From an uncultured Bdellovibrio sp. (lineage in GTDB: Bacteria > Bdellovibrionota > Bdellovibrionia > Bdellovibrionales > Bdellovibrionaceae), in the NCBI GenBank assembly GCA_946482355.1, contig CAMLRE010000048.1:1-9431 (forward strand): 9,431 nt of DNA. Direction: 5' to 3'. Under the pieces are notes generated by a model. The model had not been told where the DNA came from, did no database searches, and worked only from the letters and a program-made list of their open reading frames with translations. Position 1 is the first letter of the stretch. The number at the start of each line of letters is the position of its first letter. The position numbers were made by a program, and so were the translations under genes. This document shows, piece by piece, positions 1 through 6,640 of the stretch.

Positions 1-41
1 CAAACAAATAGCGAAGCTAAGATAGCTTGAATAATTCTCAT
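1..41 (-). CDS. Start of a signal-peptide-bearing protein (partial, cut by left edge)
   Basis: An ATG at 41-39 on the minus strand opens a frame reading MRIIQAILASLFV before the window ends. A positive residue followed by a hydrophobic run is what the start of a signal peptide or lipoprotein leader looks like. It begins 10 bases after the stop of the lipoprotein gene upstream, so both would be one transcript. No Shine-Dalgarno sequence is visible in that gap. In gammaproteobacteria, COG3014-like genes are often followed by LpoB-like or YcfL-like lipoprotein genes, which would fit, but 13 residues cannot identify a family. The call rests only on position and leader-like composition. Confidence 0.4.
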   Translation of the reverse strand, partial: MRIIQAILASLFV

Positions 42-51
42 AGCGAGCAAT

Positions 52-1308
52 CTATTCAGGGTTCCAGATAAACTCAACCTGATTATTTTCTGCGCCAAGC
101 GTTTTACGGTATCCTAAGTGCGGTGCACTCTTGTTTTTGGCTAAGTTTTCATCAATGTATTCGATGTTACTCGGTAAAAAGCGGATCATGCGGTAAGTTT
201 TGCGAAGTTCTTCTTGGTTTCGGTCAGCGGCTTCAATCTTTTCGTCAACATACTTAGTGATATCGGCACTTTTATCCATAAAAAATTTTATGCCTAACAA
301 AGTTAAACCAATAATAGCTTTAAAAGAATCTGCAGGGGCATTCGGGGCACTAGCAACTTGGATTAAAGCATAAGTTCCACCGGCGGCGACAGCGACAGCG
401 CCAACAAACATGGCCGTCGATGCTGCAAAACCAAGGGTCCTTTTTGAAACTCTCGTTGTAGAATAACTTAAAGCTTCGGCCATGTAATGAGACTTAACGA
501 GTGAGTTTCTTATATTTGTGTTACGGTTTTGATGCCATTGAAACCATTGGCGCGTTGAAAAAGCATAGCGATCTTGTTCGTCATCATGAATCAGCGAATA
601 TTTAAAAATCATATTTTCGCCGTCGAGAGACCATTCAGTTTTTGGTCCCACACCGCTCATCAGTAAGACAATTTTACGCTTTTGATTATTTAACAGCGGA
701 GTTAAATTGTGACCACTCAGCTCCATGGTTTTTCTTAAATCAACATCGGCATGATCGCGATCACCGATAGCTTCCCAAAGTGAAGCTAGCCACAAACGAA
801 TGGCCGGATCATCAAAAGTTGTTTCTTTTCCTTCGGGGTTATTTGCTAAATATTCAACGGCCCGTTTAAGTTCAACGTGAGCGGCATCACGGTTGCCGGC
901 ATCTAAATAAAGCATTGATAAAAACAAATGCAGCGAAATGATTTCGTGCTCTGAGGGAATATAGCCATCTTCACTTTCGCCCACTAAAAACACTGAAGCT
1001 TCGTGCGAGATGCTGACAAATTTTCTTTTTTCGATTTGATCAGAAAGATTTTGAACAACTTGAATATCTTCTGGTGTGAACTTTTCTTTGTCGGTCCAAA
1101 ATTTAATCCAGGCTTTTTCAAAAGTTGTGATAAAGCCGTTTTCTTCTTTGTCCGGAAAATTTAATAAAGCTTCGTTTGCATTTTTTTGGCTCAACGCCTG
1201 ATAAACGGGATTGTATTCGCTATCTCTAATCAAAGTTTTGTTCGCGCAGCTGACGGCAAACAAACAACCCAGAGCCAATAAGAAAAGCTTTAATTTGAGT
1301 AAATTCAT
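52..1308 (-). CDS. TPR-containing lipoprotein, COG3014-like
   Basis: The 418-residue protein starts with a signal peptide whose hydrophobic core (residues 8-19) ends in FAVSC, making Cys21 the likely lipidated residue; it would be anchored in a membrane facing the periplasm. Two helical TPR-like repeats are visible at about 122-157 (with LYLDAGNRDAAHVELKRA) and 166-198 (with LWEAIGDRDHADVDLRKTM). They are followed by a beta segment, IVLLMSGVGPKTEW (213-226), a glycine/alanine-rich hydrophobic stretch at 293-319, a second hydrophobic segment at 329-344, and ADRNQEELRKTYRMIRFLPSNI near 360-382. This order (TPRs, G-x-GP-K strand, hydrophobic stretch, late arginine/LP motif) recalls COG3014, lipoproteins of unknown role; the family assignment is inference from memory. 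The start is chosen because it gives the leader peptide; no Shine-Dalgarno sequence is evident. The gene is divergent from the suf operon and may share its intergenic control region. Confidence 0.75.
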   Translation of the reverse strand: MNLLKLKLFLLALGCLFAVSCANKTLIRDSEYNPVYQALSQKNANEALLNFPDKEENGFITTFEKAWIKFWTDKEKFTPEDIQVVQNLSDQIEKRKFVSISHEASVFLVGESEDGYIPSEHEIISLHLFLSMLYLDAGNRDAAHVELKRAVEYLANNPEGKETTFDDPAIRLWLASLWEAIGDRDHADVDLRKTMELSGHNLTPLLNNQKRKIVLLMSGVGPKTEWSLDGENMIFKYSLIHDDEQDRYAFSTRQWFQWHQNRNTNIRNSLVKSHYMAEALSYSTTRVSKRTLGFAASTAMFVGAVAVAAGGTYALIQVASAPNAPADSFKAIIGLTLLGIKFFMDKSADITKYVDEKIEAADRNQEELRKTYRMIRFLPSNIEYIDENLAKNKSAPHLGYRKTLGAENNQVEFIWNPE

Positions 1309-1418
1309 AGCTGAAAACGACTATAGACCGCTTTCGGCGAGAAGAAAACAGCTTGAAGTTTTAGGGTGTGCCTTATTTGCCATAGCTAATAATTTCAATA
1401 ACTTAGCTCTGTTTAAAG

Positions 1419-1441
1419 TCCGACTAAATTAGTCGCCTTTT
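1419..1441 (+). promoter_or_regulatory. IscR type 1-like operator, upstream copy
   Basis: The core CGACTAAATTAGTCG at 1421-1435 is a perfect inverted repeat, 7-base arms around one central base. Aligned with the E. coli IscR type 1 consensus YYGACTRWWWYAGTCRRS, bases 1420-1437 match at 17 of 18 positions. The flanking bases are also repeated downstream: 1419-1441 and 1494-1516 agree at 21 of 23 positions. It lies just upstream of the predicted -35 box of the suf promoter (centre near -52) and about 120 bases upstream of the divergent lipoprotein gene. Binding by the adjacent Rrf2 regulator is inferred from the motif and location. Confidence 0.8.
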
Positions 1442-1445
1442 TCAT

Positions 1446-1473
1446 TTGCCTTTCAACTAAATCGGCGTATAAA
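1446..1473 (+). promoter_or_regulatory. Predicted sigma70-type promoter of the suf operon
   Basis: A -35-like TTGCCT (1446-1451, 4 of 6 to TTGACA) and a -10-like TATAAA (1468-1473, 5 of 6 to TATAAT) are separated by 16 bases. Transcription would begin near 1480, giving a leader of about 63 bases before the regulator ATG. The promoter sits between the two IscR-like operators, which supports the placement. Predicted by eye only. Confidence 0.55.
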
Positions 1474-1493
1474 TGGGACCCGTAATCGCAATA

Positions 1494-1516
1494 TCCGACT
1501 AATTTTGTCGCCTTTT
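1494..1516 (+). promoter_or_regulatory. IscR type 1-like operator, downstream copy
   Basis: The core CGACTAATTTTGTCG at 1496-1510 is the second copy of the operator, with one arm mismatch in the inverted repeat. It is preceded by ATAT, resembling the ATA that begins the extended E. coli type 1 site. It lies exactly 75 bases downstream of the first copy and inside the transcribed leader if the start is near 1480, about +17 to +31. Occupancy here could block the polymerase or pair with the upstream site. Confidence 0.75.
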
Positions 1517-1542
1517 ATTTAGAAGGCCTTGTTTAGGGTTTT

Positions 1543-1956
1543 ATGAAGCTTAATAAAAAAGTTGAATACGCTTTGATGGCGTTAAAACATTTTTCTGAAT
1601 TAGATCATCAAGAAGGAACTGTTCAATCAACAGTTTCAGCAAAGGATATTGCTGAAGCTAATCATTCTCCGGCTGAAGTAACTGCGCGTGTGTTACAAAC
1701 TTTAAGTTCACACGGTATTTTAAAAGCCGAATACGGTCTTCACGGTGGTTATCGTTTAGCCAAAGATTTAGCGAAAGTTTCTGTTTACGATTTAGTAAAC
1801 ATCATCGAAGGTTCAACTGATTTAGCAAAATGTATTTCAGATAAAGAGTGCGATCTTTTAAAAAATTGCACGATCGTATCACCTGTCGAAAATTTAAATA
1901 AAAAAGTTCAAGATTTTTACAAATCGATTTCTGTAGAAGAGGTCTTCCATGTCTAA
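1543..1956 (+). CDS. Rrf2-family Fe-S-sensing transcriptional regulator, IscR-like
   Basis: This 137-residue protein has the Rrf2 plan: an N-terminal helix ([14 protein letters not shown]), a winged helix-turn-helix at about 32-74 with the wing motif GLHGGYRL (65-72), a dimerisation helix, and a loop with Cys97, Cys103 and Cys109. The C-x5-C-x5-C spacing equals that of E. coli IscR (Cys92, 98, 104). The IscR histidine ligand three residues after the last cysteine is missing (Val112), so the cluster type and fourth ligand are open; Glu8 is a candidate. Being first in the suf operon, downstream of two IscR type 1-like operators, it is very probably an autorepressor that senses Fe-S supply. It is shorter than E. 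coli IscR (about 160 residues), mainly at the C-terminus. AGGG at 1535-1538 is a weak ribosome site 4 bases before the ATG. The last 8 bases overlap sufB. An NsrR-like nitric oxide sensor is the main alternative. Confidence 0.9.
   Translation: MKLNKKVEYALMALKHFSELDHQEGTVQSTVSAKDIAEANHSPAEVTARVLQTLSSHGILKAEYGLHGGYRLAKDLAKVSVYDLVNIIEGSTDLAKCISDKECDLLKNCTIVSPVENLNKKVQDFYKSISVEEVFHV
1935..1942 (+). promoter_or_regulatory. Ribosome binding site of sufB inside the regulator gene
   Basis: AGAAGAGG lies 6 bases before the sufB ATG at 1949 and within the last codons of the regulator. It is one of the strongest Shine-Dalgarno sequences in the operon and supports the start that overlaps the regulator by 8 bases. 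Confidence 0.65.
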
Positions 1957-3400
1957 TAAAACTGAATCTGCCTCTTACGAGTACAAATACGGCTTTAGCA
2001 CTGATATCGAAATGGAGACTGTACCAAAAGGTCTTTCAGAAGATATCTTACGTTTAATTTCCGCTAAGAAAAATGAACCTGAATGGGTTTTAAATTACCG
2101 CTTAAAAGCCTACCGTCACTGGTTAACTTTAACTGAGCCTGCGCAATCTGAAAACAAATGGGCGCAAGTGAATTACCCACCGATTGATTTTCAGGATTTA
2201 ACTTATTACGCGGCTCCGAAAAATAAACCGGATGCTAAAAAATCAATGGATGAAATTGATCCTGAGTTAATTAAAACTTTCGAGCGCTTGGGTATTCCGT
2301 TACAAGAACAAAAACGTATCTCTGGTGTTGCCATGGATGTGGTTTTTGACTCGGTTTCAATTGCGACGACTCATAATGAAGAATTAGAAAAAGTGGGCGT
2401 GATCTTCTGTTCTATTTCTGAAGCGATAAAAAAATATCCTGAATTAGTTGAAAAATATTTTGGTTCGGTTGTTCCGTTTACTGATAACTACTACGCGGCT
2501 CTTAACGCGGCTGTATTTTCTGATGGAAGTTTCGTTTATATTCCAAAAGGCGTTCGTTGTCCGATTGATTTATCGACGTACTTCCGTATTAACGCTAAAG
2601 AAACTGGTCAGTTTGAAAGAACATTGATCGTGGCTGATGAAGGCAGTTTTGTTAACTACCTAGAAGGTTGTACAGCGCCTCAGCGTGATGAAAATCAACT
2701 TCACTCGGCGATTGTAGAGCTTGTCGCGTTAGATAACGCTGAAATTAAATATTCAACGGTTCAAAACTGGTACACGGGCGATAAAGAAGGTAAAGGCGGA
2801 ATTTACAACTTCGTAACTAAACGTGGTATCTGTAAAGGCAAAAACTCAAAAATTTCTTGGACACAAGTAGAATCAGGTTCAGCCATCACTTGGAAATATC
2901 CATCTGTGATTTTACAAGGTGATAACTCTGAAGGTGCTTTCTACTCTGTAGCCTTAACTCATGATTACATGCAGGCCGATACGGGAACTAAAATGATTCA
3001 TATCGGTAAAAATACAAAGAGCACGATTATCTCCAAAGGTATTTCAGCGGGGCATTCATCAAATGCGTACCGCGGACTCGTTAAGATCATGCCGTCAGCA
3101 GAAAATGCGCGCAACTATTCACAGTGTGATTCTATGCTTGTGGGTGATAGATCCAGTGCGCACACGTTTCCGTATATTGAAGTCAAAAATAATACCGCAG
3201 TTTTAGAGCATGAAGCGACAACTTCACGTATTTCTGAAGATCAACTTTTCTATCTTCAATCGCGTGGGTTAAATACAGAAAAATCCATTTCAATGCTTGT
3301 AAATGGTTTCTGTAAAGAGGTGTTTAAGGAATTACCTCTTGAATTCTCGGTTGAGGCCGTAAAATTAATTGAAATGAAATTAGAAAATTCAGTGGGATAA
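1949..3400 (+). CDS. sufB: Fe-S cluster assembly scaffold protein SufB
   Basis: SufB is the scaffold subunit of the cytosolic SufBC2D complex on which new Fe-S clusters form. The 483-residue protein is close to the E. coli length (495) and continuous through the SufB/SufD core. Key residues are visible: Cys241 in LEGCTAP (E. coli Cys254, sulfur entry), Cys393 in NYSQCDSML (E. coli Cys405, cluster assembly), and the EHEATTSRI motif at 420-428, in which Glu422 corresponds to E. coli Glu434. Strongly conserved stretches such as [20 protein letters not shown] (249-268) and [11 protein letters not shown] (430-440) leave no doubt about the family. It follows the regulator with an 8-base overlap and precedes sufC by 2 bases, so it should be expressed with both. 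No truncation or missing key residue was seen. Confidence 0.98.
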   Translation: MSNKTESASYEYKYGFSTDIEMETVPKGLSEDILRLISAKKNEPEWVLNYRLKAYRHWLTLTEPAQSENKWAQVNYPPIDFQDLTYYAAPKNKPDAKKSMDEIDPELIKTFERLGIPLQEQKRISGVAMDVVFDSVSIATTHNEELEKVGVIFCSISEAIKKYPELVEKYFGSVVPFTDNYYAALNAAVFSDGSFVYIPKGVRCPIDLSTYFRINAKETGQFERTLIVADEGSFVNYLEGCTAPQRDENQLHSAIVELVALDNAEIKYSTVQNWYTGDKEGKGGIYNFVTKRGICKGKNSKISWTQVESGSAITWKYPSVILQGDNSEGAFYSVALTHDYMQADTGTKMIHIGKNTKSTIISKGISAGHSSNAYRGLVKIMPSAENARNYSQCDSMLVGDRSSAHTFPYIEVKNNTAVLEHEATTSRISEDQLFYLQSRGLNTEKSISMLVNGFCKEVFKELPLEFSVEAVKLIEMKLENSVG

Positions 3401-3402
3401 TT

Positions 3403-4158
3403 ATGAACATGTTAGAAGTTAAAAACTTAAAAGCTAAAGTTGATGAAAAAGAAATCTTAAAAGGTTTAAACTTAACTGTTAAGCCAGGTGAAGTGCACGC
3501 GATTATGGGACCAAACGGTGCCGGTAAATCGACGCTTTCAAAAATTTTAGCAGGCCACCCGGCTTACGAAGTCACTGCTGGCGAAATCAAATACGATATC
3601 AACTTTCAAATGCAAAATCTTTTGGAGCTAACTCCAGATGTTCGCGCTAAAGAAGGTATCTTTTTAGGTTTTCAATACCCAGTTGAAGTTCCGGGAGTAA
3701 GTAACTTTACATTTCTTCACACAGCTTTTAACTCGATCTTAGAACATCAAGGTTCTGAAGCGATGTCTGAAGGTGAGTTTCGCGAATTTTTATATCAAAA
3801 AATGAAATTGGTTTCGATGAAACCTGAATACTTAGAACGTCCAGTAAATGTGGGGTTCTCGGGTGGTGAAAAAAAGCGTAATGAAATTCTTCAAATGGCG
3901 GTTTTATCACCGCGTTTAGCGCTTTTAGATGAGACTGATTCTGGTCTTGATATCGATGCTTTAAGAATTGTGGCTGAAGGTGTTAATAAACTTCGTTCAA
4001 AAGATAAAGCGATTATTTTAGTCACTCACTATCAACGTTTATTAGATTATATCAAACCTGACTATGTACACGTTTTATCAGACGGTAAAATCGTACAAAC
4101 AGGTGATGCAAGTTTAGCTCTAGAACTAGAGAAAAAAGGCTACGACTGGTTAGTGTAA
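3403..4158 (+). CDS. sufC: Fe-S cluster assembly ATPase SufC
   Basis: SufC is the ABC-type ATPase of the SufBC2D complex; it binds SufB and SufD and drives the conformational change needed for cluster formation, and is soluble rather than a transporter subunit. The 251-residue protein shows Walker A GPNGAGKST (36-44), Q-loop Gln91 in GFQYP, signature FSGGEKKRNEI (152-162), Walker B LALLDETDSGLD (172-183) with Glu177 as catalytic base, and H-loop His209. The FSGGEKKRNE and DETDSGLDID forms are typical of SufC rather than of other ABC proteins. Two in-frame ATGs compete (3403 and 3409); GGGA at 3394-3397 stands 5 bases before the first, which is preferred. The stop overlaps the sufD start by one base (TAATG), indicating coupled translation. 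Confidence 0.98.
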   Translation: MNMLEVKNLKAKVDEKEILKGLNLTVKPGEVHAIMGPNGAGKSTLSKILAGHPAYEVTAGEIKYDINFQMQNLLELTPDVRAKEGIFLGFQYPVEVPGVSNFTFLHTAFNSILEHQGSEAMSEGEFREFLYQKMKLVSMKPEYLERPVNVGFSGGEKKRNEILQMAVLSPRLALLDETDSGLDIDALRIVAEGVNKLRSKDKAIILVTHYQRLLDYIKPDYVHVLSDGKIVQTGDASLALELEKKGYDWLV

Positions 4159-5423
4159 TGTTAGATCAAAATATTTATAACCAATTTAAACTTAAGTATC
4201 CTTTAGAAAGTCTAAAGGCTGCGGGGCTTCGCGAAAAAGCTTTTCAGGCTTTTGTGGCGCAAGGATTTCCGACAAAAAAAGAAGAGGCTTGGAAGTTCAC
4301 CTCTTTAACTGAAGCCAAAGCTATCGACTGGAATATTGCTTTAGAAGAATCAATGTTAAGCCACGATGAAATGGTTTACGTTTCTAAACAGCTATCTTCT
4401 GATTTTTACAACGTTGTTTTCGTAAATGGCTTTTTAAATAAGACATTATCTGATTCAGATGTGCCTGTTGAATTTAAAGACCTTGAAGAAAATGATTTTA
4501 CGGTGGCAACAGATTTTCCAGATTTAAAATTAATTAATTTATCACGTGGTTTTAGTTTTCAAAAAGCGGTGATTAATATTGATAAAAAATCACAATTAGA
4601 TAAGCCATTACAAATCGTTCACGTAGCTTCTGCGAAAGCTTCAACACTGGTTCAATCAATTGTTCAGGTGAATGTAGCAGATAACTGCGAATTAAAGTTA
4701 ATTCAGCACACACTAGGTTTAACTTCGCAGTTAAATAACCAACATGCGTTTAATGCTGATTTACAGGTTAACCTTGGTAAAGCTGCTAATGTTAAATTCG
4801 CTAACTTACAAAATGCAAATACGAAAGATTTCTCATTCGGCCGTATTCAGTTTTCGCTTACGCAAGATAGTCAGCTGACAAGTTTAGATTTAGCTTTAGG
4901 TGCTAAAACATCGCGCCATTATTTAGCGACTGAATTCACAGCTGAAAATGCGAATGCCGGTGTGTTTGGTTTAACATTGTTAGCTGACGAACAACACTGT
5001 GATCAATACACTTATGTGCACCATAAAATTGGTCATAACAATTCAACTCAGCACTATAAATCGATTTTAACAGACAAAGCTCAATCGGTTTTCCGTGGCC
5101 GCGTTCGTATTGAACAAGACGCACAGAAAGCTAATTCTGAACAATTAAATAATAACTTACTCATCTCTAAAGCGGCGCAAGCGACAAGTATTCCGCAGTT
5201 AGAAATCTATGCCGATGACGTTAAAGCCGGGCACGGGTCAACTGTCGGACAGCTTAATAAAGACGAAATTTTCTATTTCTTAAGCCGCGGTATTAGTGAA
5301 AAGAAAGCCGTGCAGTTATTAACACACGGCTTTGCAAAAGAGTTAGTTTACAAACTTGAAAATGAAGTGATGGAAAATTTTGTTTTCCAAACTTTAGAAA
5401 GCAAATTGAACGAGATTTTCTAA
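4158..5423 (+). CDS. sufD: Fe-S cluster assembly protein SufD
   Basis: SufD pairs with SufB in the SufBC2D scaffold complex and is linked to iron entry. The 421-residue length equals that of E. coli SufD (423). The N-terminal region has the family's KKEEAWKFTSL motif (40-50), and the C-terminal core carries the hallmark run from QDAQKANSEQLNNNLLIS (320-337) through LEIYADDVKAGHGSTVGQL (348-366) to EIFYFLSRGI. His359 corresponds to E. coli His360, implicated at the SufB-SufD interface; the residue aligned with E. coli Cys358 is Ala357. The ATG at 4158 shares its A with the sufC stop, and only a weak purine run lies upstream, so initiation probably depends on ribosomes finishing sufC. The gene ends in another TAATG overlap with sufS. 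Confidence 0.97.
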   Translation: MLDQNIYNQFKLKYPLESLKAAGLREKAFQAFVAQGFPTKKEEAWKFTSLTEAKAIDWNIALEESMLSHDEMVYVSKQLSSDFYNVVFVNGFLNKTLSDSDVPVEFKDLEENDFTVATDFPDLKLINLSRGFSFQKAVINIDKKSQLDKPLQIVHVASAKASTLVQSIVQVNVADNCELKLIQHTLGLTSQLNNQHAFNADLQVNLGKAANVKFANLQNANTKDFSFGRIQFSLTQDSQLTSLDLALGAKTSRHYLATEFTAENANAGVFGLTLLADEQHCDQYTYVHHKIGHNNSTQHYKSILTDKAQSVFRGRVRIEQDAQKANSEQLNNNLLISKAAQATSIPQLEIYADDVKAGHGSTVGQLNKDEIFYFLSRGISEKKAVQLLTHGFAKELVYKLENEVMENFVFQTLESKLNEIF

Positions 5424-6640
5424 TGTACGACGTAAATGAAGTTCGCAAACAGTTTAAATCTTTACGCCAAATGGTGAATGGTTACCCGTTGGTGTATTTA
5501 GATAGCGTTAATACGACTTTAAAACCTGAGCGTGTTGTTCAGCGTATTGAAAAGTTTTATGCCGAAGAAGCCTCAAACGTGCACCGTGGGTCACACTTTT
5601 TAAGTGATCAAGCGACAAAATATTTCGAAGGTGCCCGCCAAACGATTCAAAAGTTTATTGGCGCTGCTCACACTGAAGAAGTTCTTTTCACAAAAGGAAC
5701 AACTGAAGGTATTAACTTAGTCGCTTCGACTTACGGTATGACATTTATCAATGAAGGTGATGAAATCGTTATCACTGAATTAGAACATCACGCGAACTTA
5801 GTACCTTGGCAAATCGTTGCCGAAACAAAAAAAGCTAAATTAAAATACATCGCGGTTAACGCTGATGGTTCAATTGATGAAGCTTCGATTGACCAAGTGA
5901 TTACACCAAAAACCAAATTAGTGGCGTTTTCGGGATGTTCAAATATTTTAGGTACAATTACTCCGTATAAAAAAATTATCGCTAAAGCTAAATCGGTGGG
6001 TGTGGTAACACTTTTAGATGCTGCTCAGTTAGTAACTCAAAAAGCTATTAACGTTGTGGATTTAGATGTGGATTTCTTAGTTTTCTCAGCCCACAAGCTA
6101 TTTGGTCCTTATGGTTTTGGTGTGTTGTACGGCAAAAAAGAATTATTATTAAAAATGCCTCCGTACCAATTCGGCGGAAGTATGATCAGCGAAGTTCGTT
6201 ATGAAAAAACAACTTTTAATGAGTTACCGTTTAAGTTTGAAGCGGGTACACCGCATATCGAAGGGGCGATTGGTTTAGCAGAAGCTATTAATTTCTTTAG
6301 CCAATATGATATCAAAGATGTTTTTGCGCATGAACAAGAGTTATTGCAATTAGCGACTAAAAAATTAAAAGAAATTCCTGAGATTCAAATTTTTGGTGAA
6401 GCCAAAGAAAAGGCCGCGATTTTAAGTTTTAACTTAAAAGGTGTGCATCACGCAGACGTTGGCCAGATTCTTGATAAAATGGGAATCGCTGTTCGTATCG
6501 GCCATCACTGTACACAGCCGTTATTACGCAAATTCGGAATGACGGGCACAGTGCGAGTTTCTTTTTCAATTTATAACAATACAGAAGACGTAGAACGACT
6601 AGTCCTTGCCGTTGAGAAGGCAAAAAGGATGTTATTATGA
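5423..6640 (+). CDS. sufS: Cysteine desulfurase SufS (class V aminotransferase fold)
   Basis: SufS is a pyridoxal-phosphate enzyme that converts cysteine to alanine and holds the released sulfur as a persulfide for the Suf scaffold. In 405 residues (E. coli 406) the active site is complete: His123 in ELEHHAN, Asp199 and Gln202 in LLDAAQ, Lys225 in FSAHKLFGP as the cofactor lysine, Arg358 and the persulfide Cys363 in RIGHHCTQPL, and Arg378. The RIGHHC motif at the expected place marks the group II (SufS/CsdA) type. Two usually conserved loops differ: YLDSVNTTLKP where SufS normally reads like YLD(N/S)AA, and GCSNILGT instead of HVSNVLGT. Group II enzymes normally need SufE or SufU; neither is adjacent. 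The start overlaps sufD by one base, and the stop overlaps the next gene by four (ATGA). A selenocysteine lyase activity cannot be excluded, but context favours Fe-S assembly. Confidence 0.96.
   Translation: MYDVNEVRKQFKSLRQMVNGYPLVYLDSVNTTLKPERVVQRIEKFYAEEASNVHRGSHFLSDQATKYFEGARQTIQKFIGAAHTEEVLFTKGTTEGINLVASTYGMTFINEGDEIVITELEHHANLVPWQIVAETKKAKLKYIAVNADGSIDEASIDQVITPKTKLVAFSGCSNILGTITPYKKIIAKAKSVGVVTLLDAAQLVTQKAINVVDLDVDFLVFSAHKLFGPYGFGVLYGKKELLLKMPPYQFGGSMISEVRYEKTTFNELPFKFEAGTPHIEGAIGLAEAINFFSQYDIKDVFAHEQELLQLATKKLKEIPEIQIFGEAKEKAAILSFNLKGVHHADVGQILDKMGIAVRIGHHCTQPLLRKFGMTGTVRVSFSIYNNTEDVERLVLAVEKAKRMLL

Noticed and set aside
1320..1325. TATAGT on the minus strand as -10 box of the lipoprotein gene
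   Set aside because: It lies only 11 bases before the ATG and has no convincing -35 at 16-18 bases, so the promoter of this gene remains unplaced.
1211..1432. Open frame of 73 codons on the plus strand overlapping the start of the lipoprotein gene
   Set aside because: It is antisense to the signal-peptide region, has no family features and runs into the operator repeat; the minus-strand gene explains the sequence better.
1454..1468. A possible third operator copy, beginning CAACTAAAT, between the two clear ones
   Set aside because: Only one half resembles the motif; 9 of 15 positions match and the second arm is lost.
3728..3910. Open frame of 60 codons on the minus strand inside sufC
   Set aside because: Shadow of the strongly conserved SufC coding frame.
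4936..5124. Open frame of 62 codons on the minus strand inside sufD
   Set aside because: Shadow of the SufD frame with no recognisable features.
6429..6623. Open frame of 64 codons on the minus strand inside sufS
   Set aside because: Antisense to the SufS catalytic cysteine region, which is clearly coding on the plus strand.
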